Shown here piece after piece: positions 1 to 7,379 of a stretch of 32,613 nucleotides of DNA. The stretch's first letter is position 1. Every line of letters starts with the position of its first letter. The notes beneath the pieces are model-generated. The model saw only the letters and a program-made list of their open reading frames with translations. It had not been told where the DNA came from and searched no databases. The translations under genes were made by a program, and so were the position numbers. Source of the DNA: Caldifarciminota bacterium (lineage in GTDB: Bacteria; Hydrothermota; Tepidihabitantia; B3-TA06); NCBI GenBank assembly GCA_016934635.1, contig JAFGSK010000074.1:1-32613 (forward strand), in the 5' to 3' direction.

Positions 1-87
1 AACTTCGTCGTCTTCGTTCGCTGCGACCTGCGCCCGCTATCCTCGGAGACAACTTCGTCGTCTTCGTTCGCTGCGACCTGCGCCCGC
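1..87. repeat. Direct repeat, 37 bp twice at 50-bp period
   Basis: Bases 1-37 and 51-87 are identical (both begin AACTTCGTCGTC and end CTGCGCCCGC), separated by 13 bp, giving a 50-bp period. The left copy begins exactly at the first base of the window, so the array may continue outside. No start codon or frame clearly explains it. It lies downstream of the leftward MBL gene. An intergenic tandem repeat at a contig edge is the simplest reading. Confidence 0.85.
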
Positions 88-118
88 AGCTCACGTGCCC
101 TTTGTGGTAAAAAAAAGA

Positions 119-1075
119 CTACAGCGGAAGGCTCAAGTCGGGATCAGGAGGTTCTTCGAGAACACTTGCACAGTACCCCCTGTGCCTGAGAGCTGAGGCA
201 AGCTCCCGGGAATAACCGTGGGTAGTCCAGACATGTCTTGGATTGACCTTATCTACGTATCTGAGAAGCTCCCCGAAATCGGCGTGGTCACTGAGGGGAA
301 TCTGTGTCCTTCGGCTTCCGTTTCGTGATAAGGCCCAGCCTGAAACCATCGCAAAACGAGGGTTCGCAAGCTTGAGATACCGCGCCTTCTGCGGCGGTAT
401 CACCAGTATCCCGGGCACGACCTCCTCTTCCTCGTACAGGGTGTAGGTTCCCAGGTCTATCCCGAACTCTTCATAGACTTTGCTCATCTGGAATACGGTT
501 TTCGAGACGGATACGGGCAGGCGGAAGTCCTTGAGTATGGATAAAAGCTCCTGACTCTTGCCCAGTGAGTAGGCAAGGAACACCGGTGTCTTATCCTGGT
601 GCAGACTGTCCCGTATGAACTTATCAATCTGGTCAAGGATACGCTCGAATCTCGGCCACTGGAAAAGATGGGTGCCGAAGGTAGCCTCTACTATAAGGTT
701 CTCGGCATGCGGGATTTCTATCGGTGCGCAGCTCGAAGGCCTGCGGAGCTTTATGTCACCTGAGTAAAGGAGACTTATTCCTGAACCTTCGATAAGAACC
801 TGTGCAGAACCAAGGATATGGCCCGACGGATAAAGAGTTATCTTTACACCGTCGAGGTTGTACGGTTTTCCGTAACTTAAGCCCTCGCAATTATTGACAT
901 TGTAGCGTACCTCCAGGAGCCTCTTTGTTTCACGAGACGCAAGGATTTGACCCTTGCGGACGGTGTGGTCTGCATGTGCGTGGGATACGATGACAGGTTC
1001 ACCGTTTTTGGCCGCGTGGTCGAGTATTACTGCCGAACTTCCGAACTCCACGCGGCCATCCGGGTAAACCTTCAT
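119..1075 (-). CDS. MBL-fold (beta-CASP-like) metallo-exonuclease family protein
   Basis: 318-aa metallo-beta-lactamase-fold hydrolase. Visible motifs: D19 in ILDHA, the zinc motif SHAHADH (H32, H34, D36, H37), GHILGS (H86), SGDIK (D107), SDHADF near residue 260 and TTHGY near residue 287. This arrangement is that of CPSF/beta-CASP and DNA-ligase-associated MBL exonucleases, which act on nucleic acids. A glyoxalase-type assignment does not fit the GHxxGS and SDHAD motifs. No ligase or helicase partner lies beside it, so the substrate is unknown. The ATG lies 5 nt after a good -10 box and has no Shine-Dalgarno, suggesting a leaderless mRNA. It appears to be a single-gene unit transcribed leftward. 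Confidence 0.85.
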   Translation of the reverse strand: MKVYPDGRVEFGSSAVILDHAAKNGEPVIVSHAHADHTVRKGQILASRETKRLLEVRYNVNNCEGLSYGKPYNLDGVKITLYPSGHILGSAQVLIEGSGISLLYSGDIKLRRPSSCAPIEIPHAENLIVEATFGTHLFQWPRFERILDQIDKFIRDSLHQDKTPVFLAYSLGKSQELLSILKDFRLPVSVSKTVFQMSKVYEEFGIDLGTYTLYEEEEVVPGILVIPPQKARYLKLANPRFAMVSGWALSRNGSRRTQIPLSDHADFGELLRYVDKVNPRHVWTTHGYSRELASALRHRGYCASVLEEPPDPDLSLPL

Positions 1076-1080
1076 TTATA

Positions 1081-1109
1081 ATTGTACTATAGCTAGCGGT
1101 AGAGGTCAA
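1081..1109 (-). promoter_or_regulatory. Sigma-70 promoter of MBL gene, leaderless type
   Basis: On the minus strand TTGACC (1104-1109), a 17-nt spacer and TACAAT (1081-1086). The ATG begins 5 nt after the -10, so transcription should start at or next to the start codon. No Shine-Dalgarno can exist on such an mRNA. Confidence 0.7.
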
Positions 1110-1285
1110 GCATACAATAGTCATATTATGAACAACGACCCTGGAGAGTTGTAAAGTGAAGTTCCAAGCCGATGGTTGCCAAATTGCGGAGAGAGCTAAG
1201 TTATCTTATGTTAATGTCTTGGGTTCGTCACGATGAGAAAAAGTTAAAGGAGAAATAATTATCAGGGGTCAAATCAAGTACACCT

Positions 1286-1643
1286 CTACTGTTCCTTATT
1301 AAATCCTTCCTTATCCATAATATCAAGTATATTTCGCTTAAGTGAAGGTAAGTCTAATTCAATAAAACCCCAAAGGAATTCGAGGTCAACGCCGAAATAC
1401 TCGTGAATGAGTATATCTCTCATCCCGGCAATCTTGCGCCAGGGGACATCCTTATACTTTTCTCGGAAAGTCGTCGGCAGATTTTTTAACCGCTTCCCCA
1501 ATAATTTCAAGTCTGCGCGTGACCATATCTTGCAGCGGTATCGAATCTAAAAGATCCCCCTTTGTTTTTCCTTTTGTGTACATTTCGACCAGTTCTATAC
1601 ATTCCAGGATATGTAGAATGAAGACTCTAGGGTCTTTCTTCAT
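1286..1643 (-). pseudogene. HepT-like HEPN toxin gene, frameshifted
   Basis: Two overlapping frames together make one DUF86/HepT protein. The first (from ATG at 1643) gives a helical N-terminal half ending RRLEIIGEAVK. The second resumes at NLPTTFREKY and carries the RX4HXY motif (RDILIHEY) of HEPN RNases. The frames join if one A is removed from an A6 run (T6 at 1482-1487 on the plus strand). As written, the first frame terminates before the catalytic motif, so no full toxin is made without slippage. The ATG overlaps the end of mntA by 17 nt, with AAGG just upstream, the usual MntA-HepT arrangement. In this family HepT is an RNase and the tyrosine of RX4HXY is AMPylated by MntA. A sequencing error in the homopolymer is the main alternative. 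Confidence 0.75.
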
Positions 1644-1926
1644 AGAACACCTTTTCGTCTCTGAGGATATAATCTTTGAGCAGTGGATGGATGGAACGAT
1701 AGGTCAAAATGTCTACATCACGTCCCAATAGATCTTGAAGGTCTAGTTGAATACCCGCCAAATCAAGAAGGGATTTATTTTCACTGTCATTGAATTCCAC
1801 AAGCAGATCTATATCACTATTCTCCGTATCCTCTCCCCTTGCAAACGAGCCGAATACGGCTGCCTTGCGTATCCCGTAGCGCTTGAGTACGGGAAGTATC
1901 TTTTTCTTAAGCTCATCAATACTCAA
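1627..1926 (-). CDS. mntA: MntA-like nucleotidyltransferase antitoxin
   Basis: 99-aa minimal nucleotidyltransferase. The GSX10DXD signature is complete: GSFARGEDTENSDID, preceded by a KAAVFGS strand. In characterised MntA-HepT pairs this enzyme AMPylates and silences the HEPN RNase toxin. The start is TTG at 1924-1926 with GAGAGG 5 nt upstream, and no in-frame ATG fits better. It has its own promoter (1942-1969). The partner toxin directly downstream is frameshifted, so the antitoxin is currently the intact half of the pair. Identification rests on the motif, the size and the neighbour. Confidence 0.85.
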   Translation of the reverse strand: MSIDELKKKILPVLKRYGIRKAAVFGSFARGEDTENSDIDLLVEFNDSENKSLLDLAGIQLDLQDLLGRDVDILTYRSIHPLLKDYILRDEKVFYEERP

Positions 1927-1941
1927 TTCAACCTCTCTCGT

Positions 1942-1969
1942 AGTCTAATCTTGAGGTTGTTGTTGTCAA
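1942..1969 (-). promoter_or_regulatory. Promoter of mntA-hepT
   Basis: Minus strand TTGACA (1964-1969), 16-nt spacer, TAGACT (1942-1947), followed by a short leader with GAGAGG and the TTG start of mntA. The same -10 sequence, TAGACT, is found at argS. Confidence 0.65.
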
Positions 1970-2035
1970 GGTCAAGTAGATAGACATTCAGAACTTTCAG
2001 GAAGTCCAGGGCAGAGATTAGTAGCAGTCGCTGTC

Positions 2036-2063
2036 TTGACTTGTATTCACTAAACGGTAAACT
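2036..2063 (+). promoter_or_regulatory. Promoter of M23-capA-trmFO operon, leaderless type
   Basis: TTGACT (2036-2041), 16-nt spacer, TAAACT (2058-2063), then 5 nt and the ATG at 2069. No Shine-Dalgarno precedes the ATG, so the first gene is probably read from a leaderless mRNA. Confidence 0.65.
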
Positions 2064-2068
2064 TATAT

Positions 2069-2896
2069 ATGCTGCGGTTGTTACTGCTGTTTCTGGCAGC
2101 CCTGGACGTAAACCTCTCCACAGATACACTTAAGCAGGGTGAGATACTTTACATATCTGTGGGTTCGGATGAACCGGGGCTGGTTTCCTTCTATTATCGG
2201 GGTGCCCCTTACCACCTTGTACCGTATAACGACAGGCTGGTAGCTATGATAGGAACTTCATACAACACGAATCCCGGGCGTAAGCCGATCCGAATAGTAT
2301 TCAGGCAGGGCCTGACAGAGGAGGTTCTCGATACCTTCGTATACGTCGTTTCTACCAACTTCCGCAAGTCGGTCATCACCCTGCCGCCTTCGAAACAGCA
2401 TACTATCGACGCATCGGAGCAGGAGCGCAAGAACAGGGAGTACGAGGAGGTAGTCCAGATTCTCAACGCGCCCTCCGGAACCTTCTACTCGCTTCTGCCT
2501 GAGATGTTCCCGTGCGCTAAGAAGATCTCCGGCACCTACGGTGACGAACGCTGGACAAATGGTCGCAAGCTCTGGAACCATTCCGGATTGGACCTTGCAG
2601 TTGCCGAGGGCACCCCGATACTTGCGCCTTGCGCGGGTATGGTCGTGATGGCGCGGGATACCTTCATCAGGCAGGGAACCTTCGTTATCCTCGATCACGG
2701 GATGGGATTGAAAAGCCTTTACTATCATATGATCGAGCGCTCGGTGGAGGATGGAGACTTAGTCCAGGCCGGGGATACCCTGGGATTCGTAGGTTCGACA
2801 GGTATAGCCACCGGCCCTCACCTTCACATGGGACTTAACGTACACGGGGTTCCTGTTGATCCGCTGTTCTGGCTGGAAAGAAAGGAGCCGTTTTGA
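2069..2896 (+). CDS. Secreted M23 (LytM-type) metallopeptidase
   Basis: 275-aa envelope protein. A short leucine-rich signal peptide (residues 1-14) is followed by a beta-rich N-terminal domain (about 18-110) and a C-terminal LytM domain (about 150-270). The zinc motifs are complete: HSGLD (H171, D175) and GPHLHM (H251, H253), with YYH at H220 as a further active-site histidine. M23 enzymes cut peptide cross-bridges in peptidoglycan, and enzymes of this N-domain plus LytM layout often remodel the wall in the periplasm. Its TGA overlaps the TTG start of the CapA gene by 4 nt, so translation is coupled. The ATG at 2069 was chosen because it opens the signal peptide and sits 5 nt after a -10 box. 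Confidence 0.9.
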   Translation: MLRLLLLFLAALDVNLSTDTLKQGEILYISVGSDEPGLVSFYYRGAPYHLVPYNDRLVAMIGTSYNTNPGRKPIRIVFRQGLTEEVLDTFVYVVSTNFRKSVITLPPSKQHTIDASEQERKNREYEEVVQILNAPSGTFYSLLPEMFPCAKKISGTYGDERWTNGRKLWNHSGLDLAVAEGTPILAPCAGMVVMARDTFIRQGTFVILDHGMGLKSLYYHMIERSVEDGDLVQAGDTLGFVGSTGIATGPHLHMGLNVHGVPVDPLFWLERKEPF

Positions 2897-4305
2897 AAAA
2901 GAAGCGTCTTTTGACAATCATTATCGTGTGTTCCGCGGTAGGCGTGTTCTGCATTACCGGTATAGTACTTGCATCGACAGGCGTAGTTCGACTCGTACGC
3001 GATCCGCACGGCGAGATCCTTGATACCCTACCCCCCCCTCCTCCCCCGCGAACGGTAACGATCGCCGCAGTTGGGGACATCATGATGGGTACCGACTTCC
3101 CGAACGACCGCCTTCCGCCCCAGGACGGAGCTTTACTGTTTGCCGACGCGGCCCCGATTCTGAGAGCCGCGGACATCGCGTTCGGCAACCTGGAGGGACC
3201 GATAACATCGGCAAAAGGCTGCGCCAAGGACATCACGCGCCAACACACGTTCGCGTTCCGTTCACCCCCGAAATTGGCAAAGAACCTGGTGACAGCAGGC
3301 TTCGACGTGATGAGCCTTGCCAACAACCACTCGAAGGACTTCGGCTACGCAGGCATGGCAGACTGCAAGGGGATTCTAGACAGCCTCGGGATAACCTACT
3401 CGAGTAAGGACGGCGAGGTTGCCGAGATGGAAGTGGACGGCCTCAAGGTCGGCTTGATTGCTTTGACAACGGGTTCAGGTCCGCGGTCGATTTTAAGCAT
3501 CGACATGGCGGAAAAGGAAGTTTCCGAACTGGCTCCGCTTTACGACGTGTTGGTCGTAAGCTTTCACGGGGGTACAGAGGGAACCGCGGCTCTTCATACC
3601 TATGACAAGTTCGAGAATCTCTTCGGAGAACCCAGAGGCAACATCGTTCAGTTCTCTCACCGGATGATAGATGCCGGGGCCGACGTAATAATAGGGCACG
3701 GGCCCCACGTCCCAAGGGGGATAGAGATATACAAGGACAGAGTCATTGCCTACAGCCTGGGTAATTACTGTACTTACAGATGCATGCAGCTCGTAGCTGA
3801 GTTAGGTTATGCGCCGTTGCTGGTGGTGGAGGTCGATTCGGTGGGTCGTTTCCTGCGAGGTCAGATTCACTCGTTCACCCAGACCCCGCCAGGCGGGCCG
3901 AAGGCGGATTCTTCCGAGAAGGCGTTTAATCTCATGAAATCACTGTCGATTGCCGATTTCGGCCTCAGGGCTCCCATGTTCTCGAAGAACTTGAACTTCT
4001 ACCCGCCTGCTGACTCGAGCCTTACCGAGGCCGAGATCCAGGCGATAAGGGATTCCCTGGACGCCCTTGCGATGCTCGAACCTGACTCGACTGAGCCTGA
4101 GGTTGCAGGAGAGGTCGATTCGTTCCTTACTAAACTATCGGCTGATGACTCCTTGACTACAGACAGTCCATCGGTTCCGGTTGAGATACAGGATGAAAGC
4201 GCCAAAGCCCCTTTGAAAACGCCTGATACGAAAGTAGAAACCGAATCTGTCGAACCTAAGACGACTTCGGAAGAACCGGAGGAAACCGCACCTGACAGCA
4301 CCTGA
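2893..4305 (+). CDS. CapA-family (PGA synthesis/metallophosphatase-like) protein
   Basis: 470 aa. An N-terminal membrane anchor (about residues 5-28) and a proline run (PPPPPP, about 46-51) lead into a CapA domain: VGDIMMG, FGNLEGPIT, LANNHSKDFG, ISFHGG-like VVSFHGG, GHGPHVPRG and AYSLGNY. The domain is related to calcineurin-type phosphoesterases and is required for poly-gamma-glutamate capsule in Bacillus. No capB or capC is nearby, so the substrate here is unknown. Residues from about 375 form a low-complexity Asp/Glu/Ser/Thr/Pro tail, probably disordered outside the membrane. The start is TTG with AAAGGAG 5 nt upstream and overlaps the previous stop. The proline run is encoded over a C8 tract (3031-3038), which could slip. 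Confidence 0.85.
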   Translation: MKKKRLLTIIIVCSAVGVFCITGIVLASTGVVRLVRDPHGEILDTLPPPPPPRTVTIAAVGDIMMGTDFPNDRLPPQDGALLFADAAPILRAADIAFGNLEGPITSAKGCAKDITRQHTFAFRSPPKLAKNLVTAGFDVMSLANNHSKDFGYAGMADCKGILDSLGITYSSKDGEVAEMEVDGLKVGLIALTTGSGPRSILSIDMAEKEVSELAPLYDVLVVSFHGGTEGTAALHTYDKFENLFGEPRGNIVQFSHRMIDAGADVIIGHGPHVPRGIEIYKDRVIAYSLGNYCTYRCMQLVAELGYAPLLVVEVDSVGRFLRGQIHSFTQTPPGGPKADSSEKAFNLMKSLSIADFGLRAPMFSKNLNFYPPADSSLTEAEIQAIRDSLDALAMLEPDSTEPEVAGEVDSFLTKLSADDSLTTDSPSVPVEIQDESAKAPLKTPDTKVETESVEPKTTSEEPEETAPDST

Positions 4306-4306
4306 T

Positions 4307-5638
4307 TTGAACGCATCCCGAAAAAATGTCACCGTAGTGGGTGGAGGCCTGGCAGGCTCTGAGGCGGCCCTGCAGATAGCAAAGCAGGATTTGCGAGTGA
4401 AGCTCTACGAGATGCGTCCTGAGAAGATGACGCCTGCACACAAAACTCACAAACTGGCCGAGCTGATATGCTCTAATTCGCTTGGTTCTATACGGACGAC
4501 CAGGGCGCTGGGGCTGATGAAAGAGGAACTCAGAATGCTTGACTCGGTGCTGCTTGGGATTGCCGAGGACTGTTCGGTTCCAGCAGGCACCGCGTTGACC
4601 GTAGACAGGGCTAGGTTTTCAGCCGAGGTTACAGGAAGAATCGAGGATAATCCGGGGATCGAACTTATCCGTAAGGAGGTTACGGAGATTCCGGAAGGGA
4701 TTACGATTTTAGCGTCAGGTCCTTTGACATCCCGGGCACTTGCGGAGAGTCTGGGAACCTTCTGCAGTCAGGAGTTCCTTTACTTCTACGATGCGGTAGC
4801 GCCAATTGTATCCGCCGAGTCATTGGACATGGGCAAACTACTGAAAGCTTCTAGATATGACGCGGGCGAGGCAGGCTTTCTCAACTCATTCATGGACAAG
4901 GTTACTTATCTGAATTTTCATCGTGAACTTATCCACGCGGAGCGGCACGATTTACATGAAGCAGATGCGGACAGATCCTTCTTCGAGGGATGCCTGCCGA
5001 TAGAGGAGATTGCCAGAAGGGGTGAGCGTTCGCTAGCGTTCGGGCCGCTCAGACCGGTGGGTTTCAGGGAAGCCGACGGAAGAAGACCTTACGCGGTGAT
5101 CCAGCTTCGATCGGAGGACAGAGACCATACTACATATAATCTCGTAGGTTTCCAGACAAACCTGAGAAATCGGGAGCAGGAGCGCGTATTCAGGATGATA
5201 CCAGGTCTCGAAAACGCCGAGTTCCTGCGCCACGGCCGGATGCACCGCAACACCTATATCGAAGCGCCGAAGCTGCTTGAGTCAACATTGCAGTGTCGTA
5301 AGAGGTCTGATCTTTTCATCTGCGGTCAGCTCTCAGGTGCCGAGGGCTATCTTTCAGCCATTGCGACAGGATTGTTCGCCGGGATAAATGCGTCGCGGTT
5401 AAGTAAGGGGCTTGAGCCTTTAGTTATCCCCCCTGAAACCATGCTCGGTGCACTATTACAGAGGATTGCAGGTACTGGAGAATATGCATCCCTTCAGGAT
5501 CGCTACTCCCCGACCAAACCCATCCTTGCTCTGCTGCCCGGGTTGGATTCCCCTCCACGCTCAAAAGAGGACCGCCGCCAGGCCTACGTCGACCGAAGCG
5601 TCACCGTCTTGAAAAAGTTCCTGGACAGCGTTCTCTGA
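4307..5638 (+). CDS. trmFO: TrmFO, folate/FAD-dependent tRNA (m5U54) methyltransferase
   Basis: 443 aa, the usual family length. The FAD Rossmann motif VVGGGLAGSEAA (about residues 9-20) is followed by the family signature YEMRP..TPAHKT and LICSNSLGS. The C-terminal half has CGQLSGAEGYLSA and a helical tail. TrmFO uses 5,10-methylene-tetrahydrofolate and FADH2 to make ribothymidine at position 54 of the T-loop in tRNA. The start is TTG directly after the CapA stop (1-nt gap). There is no clear Shine-Dalgarno, so translation is probably coupled to CapA. It has no evident functional link to the two upstream envelope genes. Convergent with the zinc-ribbon gene (16-nt gap). Confidence 0.95.
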   Translation: MNASRKNVTVVGGGLAGSEAALQIAKQDLRVKLYEMRPEKMTPAHKTHKLAELICSNSLGSIRTTRALGLMKEELRMLDSVLLGIAEDCSVPAGTALTVDRARFSAEVTGRIEDNPGIELIRKEVTEIPEGITILASGPLTSRALAESLGTFCSQEFLYFYDAVAPIVSAESLDMGKLLKASRYDAGEAGFLNSFMDKVTYLNFHRELIHAERHDLHEADADRSFFEGCLPIEEIARRGERSLAFGPLRPVGFREADGRRPYAVIQLRSEDRDHTTYNLVGFQTNLRNREQERVFRMIPGLENAEFLRHGRMHRNTYIEAPKLLESTLQCRKRSDLFICGQLSGAEGYLSAIATGLFAGINASRLSKGLEPLVIPPETMLGALLQRIAGTGEYASLQDRYSPTKPILALLPGLDSPPRSKEDRRQAYVDRSVTVLKKFLDSVL

Positions 5639-5654
5639 TTCAGTGCCGGTTCTT

Positions 5655-6002
5655 TCAGCGACGGTGTTCCCAGATGAGTTCGTCCAGCCTTTTATCATCA
5701 CTCAGAGGTGCACTAGCGGTATCCGAATACTCCTTTTCGACTTCTTTCGAGAAGCCTTCGACCTCGTGGGCTCTGAACCTCGATGAGATTGAGTGTCCGT
5801 GTTTGCGTAGATAGTCAAGAAGCGACTCGTATGTTTTGTCCGATGTATAGCGTTCGAGGGTGTATCGGGCTACGAAGGTTCCGCAGTCTGTACAGCGCAC
5901 GTACACCCTGACCGGTTTGCCGGTCTGAACCCTAACCAGGTTCTCCGTCTTACGGGAATGGCATTTTGGGCAATGCTCCACCCTGACTGAAAATTTCTCC
6001 AT
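5655..6002 (-). CDS. Small zinc-ribbon protein of unknown function
   Basis: 115 aa. An N-terminal zinc ribbon is visible as CPKC and, about 25 residues later, CTDC. It is followed by a charged helical region with EKEYSDTASAP and a C-terminal WEHRR. The family is not recognised. Nucleic-acid or protein binding is plausible for such a ribbon but is inference. The ATG at 6000-6002 is preferred over the adjacent upstream TTG because AAAGGAG lies 5 nt before it. It is the last gene of the long minus-strand run that begins near 11.8 kb, 22 nt after the SLC13 gene. Confidence 0.75.
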   Translation of the reverse strand: MEKFSVRVEHCPKCHSRKTENLVRVQTGKPVRVYVRCTDCGTFVARYTLERYTSDKTYESLLDYLRKHGHSISSRFRAHEVEGFSKEVEKEYSDTASAPLSDDKRLDELIWEHRR

Positions 6003-6024
6003 CAAAACTCCTTTACTTTCAACA

Positions 6025-7371
6025 TCAACCTATACCTAAATGCGGCCAGACCAACAATCCGAAAAGCATGATTACACCAATAGAGATGACAGCAACTATC
6101 AAGCCCGTTCGGAACATATGCTTGACCTTGAGCTGACCGGAACCGAACGCAATAGCATTGGGCGGGGTTGAAATCGGCAGAAGCATGGAAGCTGACGCAG
6201 CCAGGGCAACACCGATCACCGGTGAATTCCCCCCGCCTGCAACACCTATAACTATCGGAACAACCAGTGCTGCAGCCGAGGTATTGGAGATGAAATTGGT
6301 AAGAATTACCGTAAGTAGCACGAATCCTATGAATAATGCGACCGGAGGAAGGCTTCCCATACCCAGGGAATTCACGAGCCAGGTATCCAGACCTGAAGCT
6401 GATACAGCCTTACCCAAAGAAAGACCTCCACCCATCAGAATCAGCACGTCCCAGCCGAGTGAACGAAAATCCTTACGTCCAAGAAGCCCGAATGAGAAGA
6501 AAACGACGAGAGGAAGCATCGAGATTATTGCGTCGGGTATCTTGTGAAGGCTTTCTGTAAGCCATCCGAGGACCGTGATAATAAGGGTTCCGAGAATCAT
6601 CCAGCCTTTCCAGTCAATCTTTATCGTTCGTTTAATCTCGAGACCCAGATCCTTGGTTTTCGGCTTAAATAAAAGCAGGATCAAAACCCAGGTTACGACA
6701 AGAAGAATCAACGTAGGGGGCAAAGCCAGTCCCATCCACTTCAAGAACCCTATCTCGACCCCGGCATTGCGTAACGCGCCTATGGCGATTGCATTGGGCG
6801 GGGTACCTATGGGTGTAGCCATCCCGCCCAGATTGGCGGCAAAAGGAATGCCTAAAAGCATCCCTATCTTCATGGGATCATCAGCCTCCATGGAATTTAT
6901 CAAGGGCAGGGCAACCGCTATCATGAGTGCGGTAGCCGCAGTATTCGACATCCACATGGAAAGAAGCGCGGTAACCCCCATAAACCCGGCAAGTATCGCC
7001 CAGGGACGCTTGCCAACCCTGCGTAGAATAGCCGAAGCCAAAACCGAATCCAGGTCGTAACGCTCAAGACCCCGGGCAAGCACGAAACCTCCGAGGAAGA
7101 GAAGTATCACAGGCGAGAAGAATGGCGCAAGAAAAGCACTGTAATCGACACCCTGTATATGTTGAGGAACGAATATCGCAATAAGCCCCGCGATTACGAA
7201 GGACGTTACGTATAGCGGGATGGCCTCGGAGACCCAGAGCACAAGTGCCAGTACGAAAACTCCCAGGGTTCGCTGTGCACCAGGCTCCATACCCGGTATG
7301 GGTATAAAGGAGATGGATGCAAAGAGGGCTCCAGCGATACCGACGAAGAAAATGCGCCAGCCGACTTTCAT
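6025..7371 (-). CDS. SLC13/DASS family anion symporter
   Basis: 448-aa inner-membrane transporter with about 11-12 hydrophobic segments. Both inverted-repeat signature pairs of the divalent-anion/sodium symporter family are present: MSNTAATAL with IGTPPNAIA, and ISNTSAAALV with ISTPPNAIA. Family members import dicarboxylates, citrate, sulfate or phosphate with sodium. The substrate cannot be told from sequence alone. The ATG has GGAG 5 nt upstream. It lies 8 nt after rseP on the same strand, so co-transcription is likely, though no functional link to isoprenoid genes is evident. Confidence 0.9.
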   Translation of the reverse strand: MKVGWRIFFVGIAGALFASISFIPIPGMEPGAQRTLGVFVLALVLWVSEAIPLYVTSFVIAGLIAIFVPQHIQGVDYSAFLAPFFSPVILLFLGGFVLARGLERYDLDSVLASAILRRVGKRPWAILAGFMGVTALLSMWMSNTAATALMIAVALPLINSMEADDPMKIGMLLGIPFAANLGGMATPIGTPPNAIAIGALRNAGVEIGFLKWMGLALPPTLILLVVTWVLILLLFKPKTKDLGLEIKRTIKIDWKGWMILGTLIITVLGWLTESLHKIPDAIISMLPLVVFFSFGLLGRKDFRSLGWDVLILMGGGLSLGKAVSASGLDTWLVNSLGMGSLPPVALFIGFVLLTVILTNFISNTSAAALVVPIVIGVAGGGNSPVIGVALAASASMLLPISTPPNAIAFGSGQLKVKHMFRTGLIVAVISIGVIMLFGLLVWPHLGIG

Positions 7372-7379
7372 CCTAGCTC

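Noticed and set aside
1255..1280. CAGGGGTCAAATCAAG, resembling sequence often seen near REP-associated transposases
   Set aside because: Too short, a single copy in the window, and no transposase or inverted partner nearby.
1923..2129. Minus-strand frame of 68 codons ending with a TTGA overlap onto mntA
   Set aside because: It has no start codon outside the M23 gene on the other strand, and its 3' half contains the mntA promoter boxes, so it is probably not a gene.
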